Shown here: in pieces, positions 1 to 9,476 of the stretch
Layout of the letters: each line of letters opens with the position of its first letter
How positions within the stretch are numbered: the stretch's first letter is position 1
Source of the DNA: Flavobacterium ranwuense
GTDB lineage: Bacteria; Bacteroidota; Bacteroidia; Flavobacteriales; Flavobacteriaceae
Direction: 5' to 3'
DNA: 64,000 bases
Assembly: GCF_004349315.1 (NCBI RefSeq)
Contig: NZ_SMLH01000006.1
Coordinates: forward strand, 124,001 to 188,000
Notes under the pieces: generated by a model
Database searches by the model: none
Told to the model about the DNA's origin: nothing
The model's input: only the letters and a program-made list of their open reading frames with translations
Position numbers and translations under genes: made by a program

Positions 1-1079
1 TAATTCAGTACATCTACTTGCAGGTTTAAATTGTTAAAATTCAAATGGTTGTAATCAATCCCATTTTGAACTGCAGCTACATTATTATTATCGTATCGGA
101 AATTTACTCGTTTGAATTCCGTTTTCTTTATTTTGATTTCCCAGTTGTTAGAGTCGTCATTTACAGTTTCTTTTTTAGGTCTGATTTTATCTAATTTATC
201 AATAGTCAAAGCACCTTCCACACCAGTTAAATCAAGACTTTCAATAATTGCGAATTGATTGTTAAGGTCAATTTTATCAATTTTAGCGTTTAGTTTTTTC
301 AAATAAAAATTAGTGGATAGCTTGGTTTCCTCGCTTTCATAATCGAAATCAATTTTTGCGAAATCAATTTCACCCAATTTTAATTTTAAGATGGATTCCG
401 GTTCGTTTTTTATCGCTGCTACTTTGGTCGCATTGGATATTTGAACCAAACCTTGCTTTAATTGGAATTTTAATCCATTGATTTTAGCTTTTGGAATTTC
501 AAAGTTCATTTCATCTAAATCGAAGGTTTTAATTTTCGTCTCAAAATGCTTTAGATTGGCATAAATATCATTTTTTGTGACGGCATCGGTATAGTTAAAC
601 TTAATACGGTCGAGCTTAATTTCTGCTACAGAAAACTGCATGGGTGGTGAATCACTCTTTTGTTTCTCTGGCGAAGCAAACGCTTTTATGATATAATCAA
701 AATTAAAAACAGCTTTGGAATCTCTATTTAAATAGGCCGAAATTCCTACTAATTCTAAGGAGTTGATTTCGATTTTATTGTTTACCAATTGAAACAGACT
801 GATATCGGCAGCTAACTTTTCTCCCGCAAAAAGAGTGTCTTTTTTTTGATCTTCAAAATAAACGCCTACGAGAATTACTTTTTTGGGAAATTCAATCGCC
901 AGACTATCGACCCTCACTTTGGTTTTAATTTTTCCTTCCAGATAAGCAACCGCTTTTCCTTTGGCATAATTCTGAACGGAGGGAATTTGAATCGTCACAA
1001 ACAGAATTAAGAACAACAGGATTATGGTTCCTATTATCCAAAGGAAAATTTTTAAACTTTTCTTTACATATGTTTTCAA
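1..1079 (-). CDS. TamB-like (AsmA/DUF490-related) inner-membrane protein, partial
   Basis: The minus-strand frame stays open from about 1097 to the window edge, so this is the N-terminal part of a longer protein. It begins with a basic stretch and one hydrophobic anchor (LKIFLWIIGTIILLFLILF), then IPSVQNYAKGKAVAYLEGK and a long polar beta-rich region. This is the pattern of the translocation/assembly module TamB family of Bacteroidota, which is anchored in the inner membrane and spans the periplasm to help move lipid or assemble outer-membrane proteins. There is no ATG: the frame is closed by TAA at 1098-1100 and the best start is TTG at 1077-1079. The family call rests on the N-terminal pattern only, because the diagnostic C-terminal domain lies outside the window. 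Confidence 0.65.
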   Translation of the reverse strand, partial: MKTYVKKSLKIFLWIIGTIILLFLILFVTIQIPSVQNYAKGKAVAYLEGKIKTKVRVDSLAIEFPKKVILVGVYFEDQKKDTLFAGEKLAADISLFQLVNNKIEINSLELVGISAYLNRDSKAVFNFDYIIKAFASPEKQKSDSPPMQFSVAEIKLDRIKFNYTDAVTKNDIYANLKHFETKIKTFDLDEMNFEIPKAKINGLKFQLKQGLVQISNATKVAAIKNEPESILKLKLGEIDFAKIDFDYESEETKLSTNFYLKKLNAKIDKIDLNNQFAIIESLDLTGVEGALTIDKLDKIRPKKETVNDDSNNWEIKIKKTEFKRVNFRYDNNNVAAVQNGIDYNHLNFNNLNLQVDVLN

Positions 1080-1247
1080 ATGAGGTGTATTTTTTGGTTA
1101 AATTTAACCAATTTAAATCAGAATTGCAATCTTGTATACAAATGGGATTACTTACAAAGATTAAAAATGGAAAACGAAATACTTTACAAAATTCAAAAAT
1201 AATGTTGCAAAATTACTGGAACGAATTATAAGCAAATAAATTGTATT

Positions 1248-2930
1248 TTATGTTTTATATATGGGAATTTCATTAAAATTTTGAGCTTGTTTTTCATCTA
1301 ATAGAATATCTTTTACCGCCATTAATATTGCTTTATTTGAAGTAAAAAGTTCTCTGTTGAAGTTTATTACGGTTGTAATGTCAATGTCTTCTATGGGTGC
1401 AAGTTGCGCCTCAGTGTAAAATGTATTGAGCGCTGTTGTGTAATTTTTTTGAATGGTATCAAATTGAGTTGTCAGTTCTTCAAAACTTGACTTTTTTTCG
1501 GTGTTCAGAAACGCATTTAATTTCATGTAAAGTTCTTCAGTTTCTTTTTTGTGATGAAGAAAAAATTGATATTTAATTTCTTTTGACGAACTGCTGAGGT
1601 TAGTAATGTTGCTTCCAATATCTTTTATACTTTTTACAGCATGCATGGAACTTCGCACGGCAGAAATCAATTGGTTCAGTTCGGAATTTTGTTCACTATT
1701 CAATTTTACTCTTAATTTCAAATGAAAAGCTTGTAATTCACCTTGCAACTGTTTTAGGAATTCATATTTTTCTTCAGTGGTTTTTGAATCAAAATTTCTT
1801 TTATCATTGATTTCCTTATAATTAATTTGTTGGTCAAGTTTGAGAGTTTGGATTTTGAATAATTCCAAATTGAAAAGCATCGAGTTATGAATGAAATATC
1901 GAGTCTCTCTTCGGAATAAATCCAACGCTGTTTCGGGTTCTGCGATTGACGCGTGACCTATAAATGCAGCGGTCGAACCATCTGTGTTTTTGAAAAAACG
2001 TTCCAAAAATGTTGTAAATAAATCCAAAACTGGAAGAAATAATACAATGGCCAACAGATTTATTAAACTCGAAAAAGTAACCAACCCAATGAGTGGATCT
2101 TTAATTTTTAGGATATCAGTTATCAGCAAAAGAATGGGTCTAAGCAATACAAAAGCAATGGCAGTAATAAAAATATTAAACAATAAATTGCCTAGTGCCA
2201 CTCTTTTTTTGGAAGCATTTCCGCCAATAGCACTCAATACTATTTTAATGATGGTACCTGTTTCACCACCCAGAACGATTGCCGCCGCCATAGGAAATCC
2301 AATTGCTCCAGCGTTGAGAGCACTCAATGTAAGTGCCATAGTTACGGAACTTGATTGAACAACCAGCGTAATCAAAAAACCAATAATCAGAAAAATTAGT
2401 AGTGGTTTAGAAGCATATTGCGAAAAATCAAAATGTTGAACCTGCGCTTCCATAGCCGTTTTCATGAAAGAAAGACCGATAAACATTAAACCAAATCCCA
2501 GAAGAAAATAGGAAACATATTTTATGGTTTTCCGGTTTCCAAGGAGGATTAGCAAAAAACCTCCCAAACAAACCGCCGGATATGCAATTACTTCTATATT
2601 GGTTTTAAAACCAAGTGTTGCCACGAGCCAACTGGCAAGTGTTGTACCCAGATTTGCTCCCAAAATAATGGCCATAGCATTTTTCATGGTGAAAACTCCT
2701 GCGCCAACAAATGCCAAAACCATCAAAGAAACCATAGAACTACTCTGAAGAATACCGGTTACTATTGTTCCGCCGGCTACTGCACCAATGTTGTTTTTTG
2801 TGATACGCTGAAGAAACAGTTTGAAATTTCTCCCTGAAAGATTTTTTAAGGATTCCTCCACAAGATGCATGGCGAAAAGAAACAGCCCTACACCAGCGGA
2901 AAGTTTTAATATAGTATTGAGAGTTTCCAT
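1248..2930 (-). CDS. Na/Pi cotransporter family protein with PhoU-like tail
   Basis: This is a sodium-dependent phosphate symporter of the inner membrane, 560 residues long. Two inverted transport repeats are visible, each with the family's QSSS motif (residues about 62-65 and 192-195), followed by glycine-rich helices (GANLGTTLAS and GGETGTIIKI). From about residue 335 the protein turns hydrophilic and helical, as in the PhoU-like regulatory domain often fused to NptA-type transporters. It is divergent from the secreted phosphoesterase at 3082, with 151 bases between the starts, so one intergenic region could serve both. A Bacteroidota-type promoter lies just upstream. The family is clear; phosphate as the substrate is inferred from the family. 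Confidence 0.9.
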   Translation of the reverse strand: METLNTILKLSAGVGLFLFAMHLVEESLKNLSGRNFKLFLQRITKNNIGAVAGGTIVTGILQSSSMVSLMVLAFVGAGVFTMKNAMAIILGANLGTTLASWLVATLGFKTNIEVIAYPAVCLGGFLLILLGNRKTIKYVSYFLLGFGLMFIGLSFMKTAMEAQVQHFDFSQYASKPLLIFLIIGFLITLVVQSSSVTMALTLSALNAGAIGFPMAAAIVLGGETGTIIKIVLSAIGGNASKKRVALGNLLFNIFITAIAFVLLRPILLLITDILKIKDPLIGLVTFSSLINLLAIVLFLPVLDLFTTFLERFFKNTDGSTAAFIGHASIAEPETALDLFRRETRYFIHNSMLFNLELFKIQTLKLDQQINYKEINDKRNFDSKTTEEKYEFLKQLQGELQAFHLKLRVKLNSEQNSELNQLISAVRSSMHAVKSIKDIGSNITNLSSSSKEIKYQFFLHHKKETEELYMKLNAFLNTEKKSSFEELTTQFDTIQKNYTTALNTFYTEAQLAPIEDIDITTVINFNRELFTSNKAILMAVKDILLDEKQAQNFNEIPIYKT

Positions 2931-2945
2931 AGTTAAAAATAGGAC

Positions 2946-2977
2946 TAAAGATAAGAATAAAATACCCGAACATCAAA
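2946..2977 (-). promoter_or_regulatory. Candidate Bacteroidota promoter for the Na/Pi transporter
   Basis: Read on the minus strand, TTTG (2977-2974) is followed after 20 bases by TATCTTTA (2953-2946), one base from the TAnnTTTG consensus of the Bacteroidota housekeeping sigma factor. The 5' leader would be only about ten bases. Confidence 0.4.
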
Positions 2978-3081
2978 TTTGGAAGAGTTGCCTTTACTTT
3001 ATATTAGATAAAAAAATCATTAAGGTTATTACTATAAATCAGAAATAGTTACTTTCGTAATGAATAATTAATAAACAGACA

Positions 3082-5748
3082 ATGAGGTCAATTAGTGTTT
3101 TTAGTATCCTTGTTATTTTTTTGCTATCTATTGGTGTAAAGACAGAAGCTTTTTCCCAAGAAGATAAAAACAATCAATGGTTTAATTCGGCTAACCGTCA
3201 TAAAGACAATAAAGCTCCCGTTAAGGATGCTTCACTGCAAAAGGGGAGTGCTGTCTTAGAGCCAACCCAAATCGATTCAACATGGAAAAAAATGCTGGTG
3301 GGCAACACGCTTTCTTCGTTTGGTTACCTTGTAAAACCAGAGGGCGTTTCAATTGAATTGGGGAAAAAGGAACGCATATTGAATTTGGTTTTGGCACAAG
3401 ACAAGAAGTTTCTGGTGGTGAAATCAGATGCACATCTGTCAGTTGTTGACGCTGATAATTTCAAAGTAATAAGCCAGAATCCTTTTCCCGATAAAAATGA
3501 CGGAGGTTCCATGTATGGACTTGCTTTAGATAAAGATGACGCCACGATTTATTATACGGGACAGCAAAAAAACATGTATATAGGAACCCTGAGTAAAAAC
3601 GGAACTTTCGAACAAACAAAAACAATTGATTTGTCGATTGATAAAAAGTTCACTAATCCACTGGGAATTGGTCTCTGTAACAAATCCAACTTGGCCTTGG
3701 TGGCTCTGGCTATTGCCAATCAGGTGGCGGTAGTGGATTTAAAAACCGAAAAAGTACTTCGCAACATTCCCGTAGGGGTTTGCCCGTATGCTGTTGTCAT
3801 AAACCATGATGAATCGACTGCTTTTATCAGCAATTTTGGTGGGCCTATTCCCGGAAAATACGATAAAACCGAAAAATCTGCCGGCTCGGATGTGGCAGTA
3901 GATAGCTATTCGATTGCTTTTAGGGGTTCCGTTTCGGTAATTGATATAAAAACCAAAAAGGTAATTGCCGAAATCAATACCCGAGTTCATCCCGAATCGA
4001 TGGTTTTATCTCCCGATGGCAAACTCTTGTATGTTACCGATGCCAGCGGAGACGGAATTAGTGTGATTGATATAGAAAAACGAAAAGTTATTGAGACTAT
4101 TGATACCAAACCCAATCCCAACTTGCCTTATGGGAGTTTAACCACCGCATTGGAATTTAGTTCGAACGGAAAAATATTGTTTGCCGCCAATGCAGGAAAC
4201 AACGCTATTGCTTTAATCAATCCTAAAAAACCGAAAGAAGGACCTTATGGGTTTATCGCTGCGGGTGGTTTTCCGGGAGCCCTTTGTATAAAAAATGACG
4301 ATTTATTTATCGGTAATGTTGTCCCGCTAAAGGGAGGTTTGCAAAAAGTAGCATTACCATCCAACAAAGCCGAACTCGAAAAATATACCCAAGAAGCCGA
4401 AAAAGGCTTTCATCTAATCGATATCATCAGAGCACAAGCCGTGGCCGAATCGGGAGTTGAGCCAAAACCGGTTCCTGCCCGCGTGGGGGAACCTTCGGTG
4501 ATTAAACACGTAGTTTATATTATCAAGGAGAATAAAAAATTTGATCAGGTATTCGGAGATTTTGGAAAAGGAAATTGCGATCCCAACTTAGTTGAATTTC
4601 CAAAAATGGTGACTCCAAACATGCATGCACTGGCCAGTCAATTTGTATTATTGGATAATTATTATTGCAATGGTATCCAGTCCAATGATGGTCATCAATG
4701 GGCAGTACAAGGCATAACGACTCCTTATCGCGAAAAGGATTATGCAAGTGTGCACTGTGCCTATGATTTTGGCACGGATCCCCTTTGTTATGCAGCAAGT
4801 GGGTTTATTTGGGATCACCTTTTGCGCAAAGGAATTTCTTTTAGGAATTTTGGGGAACTCGATTATCCGGTTTTGGTTAAAGGAAAAACTTGGACTGATT
4901 TTTATAGTTCATGGGCCAATAAAACCAATACTGCAGAATTTCAATGTGTTTACAACTCTGATATGCTTCGCAAATACAGCGATTTGCGTTTCCCGGGCTG
5001 GCAGATGAATATACCGGATCAAATAAGGGCAGACGCTTTTATCACCGCCTTATCGGAATATGAAAAGCAAGGAAATTTACCGGAATTTATTGTAATCTAT
5101 ATGCCTAACGATCATACTAATGGGTACAGTACAGCCAATCCAACTCCTAGAGCCTATGTGGCCGATAATGATTTAGCCACGGGACGCGTGGTTGATGCGC
5201 TTTCAAAGAGTTCGTTTTGGAAAGACATGGTGGTGTTTATCAATGAAGATGACCCGCAAACCGGTACCGACCATGTTGATGGTCATCGTTCCTATTGCTT
5301 AGTGGCTGGACCCTATGTAAAACGTGATGCCTTAGTGAGCACTTTTTATAACCAGTCTTCGGTACTGCATACCATTTGCCAGATTTTTGGGGTGCAACCT
5401 ATGAACCAAACGGTGGCCATGTCTCCGCTAATGACCGAATGTTTTCAAGATATTCCCAATTTTACAAATTACACCTATTTGGAATCCAACATTGCATTAA
5501 ATGAGATGAATCCTGCCATGAAAGACATGAAATCTAAAACACAAGCACGATTGGCTCCCAAAACGGAAAAATTAGACTTCTCAAAACCAGATCGGATAGA
5601 TAAGGACGCCTTGATGTTCAGTAAATATGTATGGTCTACTATTTATGGAGATAAACCGTTCCCTTCCCAATATTTTGGGGATCACGGAAAAGGCCTCAAA
5701 CAACTGGATTTAAAAATAGACACTAGCGTTAAGGATTTGGATGATTGA
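3082..5748 (+). CDS. Secreted beta-propeller / phosphoesterase fusion
   Basis: An 888-residue exported protein with a signal peptide (residues about 1-25). Residues about 90-420 form a YVTN/YncE-type propeller with repeats such as VSVIDIKTKKVI and ISVIDIEKRKVI. From about residue 475 to 800 comes a phosphoesterase domain of the phospholipase C/acid phosphatase type, with the metal-ligand-like opening IKENKKFDQVFGDFGKGNCD and a second cluster EDDPQTGTDHVDGHRS near residue 722. The family hydrolyses phosphate esters outside the cytoplasm. Its divergent neighbour is a phosphate symporter, so it may release phosphate for uptake; that link is inferred. The true substrate (lipid, nucleotide or sugar phosphate) cannot be read from the sequence. 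Confidence 0.85.
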   Translation: MRSISVFSILVIFLLSIGVKTEAFSQEDKNNQWFNSANRHKDNKAPVKDASLQKGSAVLEPTQIDSTWKKMLVGNTLSSFGYLVKPEGVSIELGKKERILNLVLAQDKKFLVVKSDAHLSVVDADNFKVISQNPFPDKNDGGSMYGLALDKDDATIYYTGQQKNMYIGTLSKNGTFEQTKTIDLSIDKKFTNPLGIGLCNKSNLALVALAIANQVAVVDLKTEKVLRNIPVGVCPYAVVINHDESTAFISNFGGPIPGKYDKTEKSAGSDVAVDSYSIAFRGSVSVIDIKTKKVIAEINTRVHPESMVLSPDGKLLYVTDASGDGISVIDIEKRKVIETIDTKPNPNLPYGSLTTALEFSSNGKILFAANAGNNAIALINPKKPKEGPYGFIAAGGFPGALCIKNDDLFIGNVVPLKGGLQKVALPSNKAELEKYTQEAEKGFHLIDIIRAQAVAESGVEPKPVPARVGEPSVIKHVVYIIKENKKFDQVFGDFGKGNCDPNLVEFPKMVTPNMHALASQFVLLDNYYCNGIQSNDGHQWAVQGITTPYREKDYASVHCAYDFGTDPLCYAASGFIWDHLLRKGISFRNFGELDYPVLVKGKTWTDFYSSWANKTNTAEFQCVYNSDMLRKYSDLRFPGWQMNIPDQIRADAFITALSEYEKQGNLPEFIVIYMPNDHTNGYSTANPTPRAYVADNDLATGRVVDALSKSSFWKDMVVFINEDDPQTGTDHVDGHRSYCLVAGPYVKRDALVSTFYNQSSVLHTICQIFGVQPMNQTVAMSPLMTECFQDIPNFTNYTYLESNIALNEMNPAMKDMKSKTQARLAPKTEKLDFSKPDRIDKDALMFSKYVWSTIYGDKPFPSQYFGDHGKGLKQLDLKIDTSVKDLDD

Positions 5749-5866
5749 TTCTAAAGCATCAACAAATAGGATGATTGATTCTTTGATATGGCCTCTTCCA
5801 TATTCTTCTTGATTATGAACATCTAAATAATAGATTTTTGTTTTGCCAAGTAAGCATAACCAAAAA

Positions 5867-5887
5867 AAGCCTGCGCTTGGCAGGCTT
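5867..5887. terminator. Hairpin between convergent genes
   Basis: An 8-base perfect stem, AAGCCTGC (5867-5874) with GCAGGCTT (5880-5887), has A-runs on its left and T on its right. It lies between the convergent phosphoesterase and DUF892 genes and could stop transcription from both sides. Confidence 0.65.
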
Positions 5888-5937
5888 TATATCAAACAGA
5901 AAAACAGTAAATAATTGCTAGTCTTCAATAAAAATTA

Positions 5938-6507
5938 TTATTGAATATTTTCAATTGCATCAGCTCCTGAAGCATTAAAATTAATGTTAGATTGAGCTAT
6001 TTCTTTCAAAGAAGCATTCGCTTTTTTTTGTTCATTTAATGTCATAGCGAGCAAACTTGCGGCTTTGTTTTCGCCGAGATTTTCTGCAAAGGACTGTAAA
6101 GCATCATAAGTAGCAATTTCATATTGTTTTAACTTTTGTCCAGTGGCAATAATTCCAGCATCACGCACAGCACCTATTTCGGTTTTTGCTATTATGTCTT
6201 TACTTTCGTTTATTAATCCTTCTATAGCTTGACTTTTTTCCGCAACGACTTTAATACCCTTAGATTCGAATATTTCCTCCAAGCGGGAAACATGCGCTTT
6301 CGTTTCAGTCAAATGATTTTTTAAGGTGTTGGCCAATTCGGGTGATGAAGCATTTTCCATCATATTCGGTAAGGTATTCATCAATGCTTTTTCTGCTGAG
6401 TAAATATCTTTCAACCCAACTTCAAATAAGTCTCTTAAATTATATGCTGCTTCTGATTTTGCTTCTGCAAATCCTTTAGCTTCTTGTTTTCTATCTGTAG
6501 TTCCCAT
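5938..6507 (-). CDS. Ferritin-like DUF892 (YciE/YciF family) protein
   Basis: A 189-residue soluble, helical protein with the DUF892 hallmark NLRDLFEVGLKDIYSAEKALMNTLPNM and conserved carboxylate and histidine positions (ETKAHVSRLEEIF; KQYEIATYDALQSFAENLGENKAASLL) that in this family build a four-helix ferritin-like bundle. YciE/YciF proteins are induced by general stress, and structural work on the family shows a possible di-metal site, but the biochemical role is unsettled. The gene stands alone, so nothing nearby explains its role here. A hairpin after its stop probably ends the transcript. Confidence 0.88.
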   Translation of the reverse strand: MGTTDRKQEAKGFAEAKSEAAYNLRDLFEVGLKDIYSAEKALMNTLPNMMENASSPELANTLKNHLTETKAHVSRLEEIFESKGIKVVAEKSQAIEGLINESKDIIAKTEIGAVRDAGIIATGQKLKQYEIATYDALQSFAENLGENKAASLLAMTLNEQKKANASLKEIAQSNINFNASGADAIENIQ

Positions 6508-6809
6508 GACAGTTGTTTTTTAAATATTATTTTTCGAGAGGTATAAATTGTGTCTAATTATAAATTGACAATTTTATTTTTGTTGTAATTTTAAAATTCA
6601 TATACCCCGGCTTTAATATTTATACATTGTAAAGTTAGTTAAATTACTAACTAAATGACTGTTAATTAACTAATTGTAAGTATGAATTGTATGATTCTAA
6701 TAAAAAAAACAGACAGTAATTCTCTTCTGAATGGAAAAGAGATACAAGGATTAAGAAGGATTGCAGGGCTTCATAATTCAGTGTGATCGGGAGGATATAT
6801 AGGATTTTT
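6508..6809. other. 302-base intergenic region without a gene
   Basis: Very AT-rich. It carries the upstream region of the DUF892 gene on its left and the downstream end of the racemase gene on its right. No hairpin, repeat or convincing promoter was identified. Confidence 0.6.
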
Positions 6810-7499
6810 TTAGCTTAATGCAAACTCAACTGCTGCTGCCGAATGAATTAATGCCGTATCGAATATAGGGACAGCAATGTCTTCTTGTTGAATCAAAAGG
6901 GGAATTTCAGTACACCCCAGAATAATCCCTTCAGCGCCATTTTCTATTAGTTTTTCTATGATATTGATGTAGCGTTTTTTTGTATTGATATCAATGATTC
7001 CTTTTCCAAGTTCATGGTATATTGTTTCGTGAATAAAATCCCTGTCTTCTAGTTCTGGGATAATGGTTTCAATATTTTGATTACTGAGTTTAGAGGTAAA
7101 GAAACCCAATTCCATTGTGAATTTTGTGCCTAAAAGTCCCACTTTGGATAGATTGCTCTTTTTTATTTCTTTTGCCGTTTCAGTTGCAATGTGAATTACC
7201 GGAATATTTACTTTTTGCTCAATCCTGTCTGCTAAAAGGTGCATGGTGTTGGCACATAAAACAATAGCTTCCGCACCGCTTTGTTGTAAGTTTTCACAGG
7301 CTCCAGAAAGCATATTAAATGTTGTTTCCCAATCATTATTGTTGTTGTTCTTTACAATATCAGCATAATTAAAAGAGTGAATAATGCATTTTGCAAAGTT
7401 TACGCCACCTAGTCTTTCGTTAATTCCTTCATTAATAAATTTGTAATAGTCAGCTGTGGAAACCCAGCTAATCCCACCAATAAGTCCCAATGTTTTCAT
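6810..7499 (-). CDS. Aspartate/glutamate racemase family protein
   Basis: About 229 residues from the ATG at 7499. An upstream in-frame ATG at 7523 lies inside the preceding gene, but the second start gives the conserved family opening MKTLGLIGGISWVSTADYY and sits one base after the preceding stop. Both catalytic cysteine motifs of PLP-independent Asp/Glu racemases are present: VLCANTMH in the N-terminal half and LGCTEIPLL in the C-terminal half. The enzyme would interconvert D- and L-aspartate or a related acidic amino acid in the cytosol. Substrate choice cannot be read directly. It is probably co-transcribed with the upstream thioesterase. Confidence 0.88.
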   Translation of the reverse strand: MKTLGLIGGISWVSTADYYKFINEGINERLGGVNFAKCIIHSFNYADIVKNNNNNDWETTFNMLSGACENLQQSGAEAIVLCANTMHLLADRIEQKVNIPVIHIATETAKEIKKSNLSKVGLLGTKFTMELGFFTSKLSNQNIETIIPELEDRDFIHETIYHELGKGIIDINTKKRYINIIEKLIENGAEGIILGCTEIPLLIQQEDIAVPIFDTALIHSAAAVEFALS

Positions 7500-7500
7500 T

Positions 7501-7938
7501 TTAAAGTCCTTCAAAATTTTCACTTTTAGGAAAAATATTCAAGGCTTCACTGGCGATTTTCGGAGTAGGAGAAGCTAGTTTGCGAAGTTTGGTATCCATC
7601 CAAGCACCATCAACAGTTATGGTTGCACAAAGTTTGTTGTCTTCATTCAAAAACTCATGCACAATAGACCAGCGGGAAGCATCGGGTTTCATTTTTGAGG
7701 TTTTGGTATGTATAAAAATTTTGTCAGAAAGCTTTATTTCTCTTCTAAAAACACATTCTTCCCTAAAAAGAATAGGTCCAAAATGCTGTGCTTGCATCAC
7801 CTTCATCGTCAAACCAAGACTTTCCAAAATTTCGATACGGTGCTGTGCTCCAAAGTCATAATAAGCGCTGTGTCGTACATGAAAATTAGGGTCAAGATCA
7901 GACCAACGGAAAGATAATTCTTTTATAAATGAAGTCAT
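7501..7938 (-). CDS. Acyl-CoA thioesterase, 4HBT (hotdog) fold
   Basis: A 145-residue single hotdog-domain protein. The opening FRWSDLDPNFHVRHSAYYDF matches the 4-hydroxybenzoyl-CoA thioesterase pattern, in which the Asp of SDLDPNFHV is catalytic. Such enzymes split acyl-CoA thioesters in the cytosol, and the acyl group here is unknown. The stop codon is one base before the racemase start, so the two genes are most likely translationally coupled, although no shared pathway is obvious. Confidence 0.85.
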   Translation of the reverse strand: MTSFIKELSFRWSDLDPNFHVRHSAYYDFGAQHRIEILESLGLTMKVMQAQHFGPILFREECVFRREIKLSDKIFIHTKTSKMKPDASRWSIVHEFLNEDNKLCATITVDGAWMDTKLRKLASPTPKIASEALNIFPKSENFEGL

Positions 7939-8003
7939 TGTTGTTTTGTTTTAGTTAATGTCGCTGTCCTTTCGGTTTAATTTAATACGAAAGAAAGACG
8001 AAT

Positions 8004-9476
8004 TTACGATTTTGAAATCTCTTCCAATACTTTTTTTCCACTTTCATTATTTGGATCAAGTTCTACTGATTTTTTATAATTCAAAATAGCAAGCTTTTTA
8101 TCTCCATTTTTCAAATAGGCTTCTCCCAAACTGTCATATGCATTCCCTGATTGAGGAAACGCTTCAATATTTAGCTTGAAAACCTCTATTGCTTCTTTTT
8201 CTTTTCCGGTTTGTAATAATTGGTATCCTGCGCTATTCATTTCATTTTCGTTGATAGCATAGATATTTGAATTTTTATTCTCCTTAAAGTACGCTAGTCC
8301 AGATGCGATTCCCTTTTCCAGAATAACCTCTACTAAAGCATTGGCTAGTGATTTTTTAGGCAAATTGTATGGTTTATTGTAAAGGATATTTCGAATTGCT
8401 ATATTCATCTCGTTTAATTTTGTACCGCCCGTATTATTTAACAATACCACTAGATTTTTGTCAGCCGGAATGCGGGAAAGCAAGGTGTTAAATCCATTTA
8501 TTCCTCCACCATGTTCAATAACCGTTAAACTGTCATTCGTTTCTCCATTGGAAGCCTTATTGATAAACCATCCGTAGCCATAATGTCCCGGTCCTGCAGG
8601 AATGTAAGAATTAAATAATAAATGGTTGTATTTTGTCGAAAGTAACTGGTCTGTGTAAAGTGCTTGGTCCCATAGATACAAATCGTCTACGGTAGAATAC
8701 AAAGAACCGGCAGCGTAGGGAATAGACAAATCAAGATAACTGGCATTGCTGTAGTTTTTACCGTTTTTCTCATAACCGGAAGCTCTGTTTTTCAGAATCG
8801 TTTCATGATGGTCGAATCCTGTATTTTTCATTTTGAGTGACGTAAGAATATTGTCTTGTAAACACTGCTCATAGGTTTTACCAGAGACTTTTTCTATGAT
8901 GTAACCCAATAAAAAATAACCGGAATTGCTGTACGCAAATTTTTCGCCTGGTGTAAATTCGAGCGGTAAGTCAGCGAATATTTTTACAAATGCTTCCGGG
9001 CTATAAGGATTAAGACTTGTTGTTTTGAAGAAATTAGGAAACGAAGTGTAATTTGGAATTCCAGATGTATGCGTAAGTAAGTGATGAATGGTTATTTTAT
9101 CACCCGATGTTTTAGGATAATCAGGAAGATAGGTTGTTATAGGAGCATCCAACTTTAATTTTCCCTGCTCAACTAATTGAATTATTAGCATGGCGGTAAA
9201 TTGTTTGGTAACAGAACCTAATCTGTGTTTGGTATCCGGTTGGTTCGGAATATTCCATTCCATGTTTGCCATTCCAAATCCCTTTTTATAAATAACTTTA
9301 CCTGCGTCAGCGACAAGAATGGAACCGTTGAATTGCCCGTATTCTGAATATAGATTCATCAACTTATCAATTTGCTCTGTTTTGGTTTGCCCAAAGGAAA
9401 TCGTTACTGTAATGAGCTGGATGAATAGACCAATTAGGATTGTTTTTGGTACAAAATGCTTGGAACGTTGTTTCAT
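8004..9476 (-). CDS. Secreted serine beta-lactamase-like hydrolase with TPR tail
   Basis: A 490-residue protein with a signal peptide ending near SFGQ. It has the class C/penicillin-binding-protein catalytic set: SVTK (Ser88, Lys91), the tyrosine motif YSN (182-184), and an HGGG motif near residue 330. The C-terminal hundred residues carry tetratricopeptide-like helices (YDSLGEAYLKNGDKKLAILNYKKSVELDPNN). Members of this 'beta-lactamase family serine hydrolase' group are usually D-aminopeptidases, esterases or peptidases rather than resistance enzymes, so antibiotic resistance should not be inferred. It acts in the periplasm or outside the cell. The gene stands alone. Confidence 0.88.
   Translation of the reverse strand: MKQRSKHFVPKTILIGLFIQLITVTISFGQTKTEQIDKLMNLYSEYGQFNGSILVADAGKVIYKKGFGMANMEWNIPNQPDTKHRLGSVTKQFTAMLIIQLVEQGKLKLDAPITTYLPDYPKTSGDKITIHHLLTHTSGIPNYTSFPNFFKTTSLNPYSPEAFVKIFADLPLEFTPGEKFAYSNSGYFLLGYIIEKVSGKTYEQCLQDNILTSLKMKNTGFDHHETILKNRASGYEKNGKNYSNASYLDLSIPYAAGSLYSTVDDLYLWDQALYTDQLLSTKYNHLLFNSYIPAGPGHYGYGWFINKASNGETNDSLTVIEHGGGINGFNTLLSRIPADKNLVVLLNNTGGTKLNEMNIAIRNILYNKPYNLPKKSLANALVEVILEKGIASGLAYFKENKNSNIYAINENEMNSAGYQLLQTGKEKEAIEVFKLNIEAFPQSGNAYDSLGEAYLKNGDKKLAILNYKKSVELDPNNESGKKVLEEISKS

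Noticed and set aside
8004..9476. Antibiotic-resistance beta-lactamase
   Set aside because: The SxxK/YxN/HGG pattern is shared with many peptidases and esterases, and the TPR tail is untypical of resistance enzymes.
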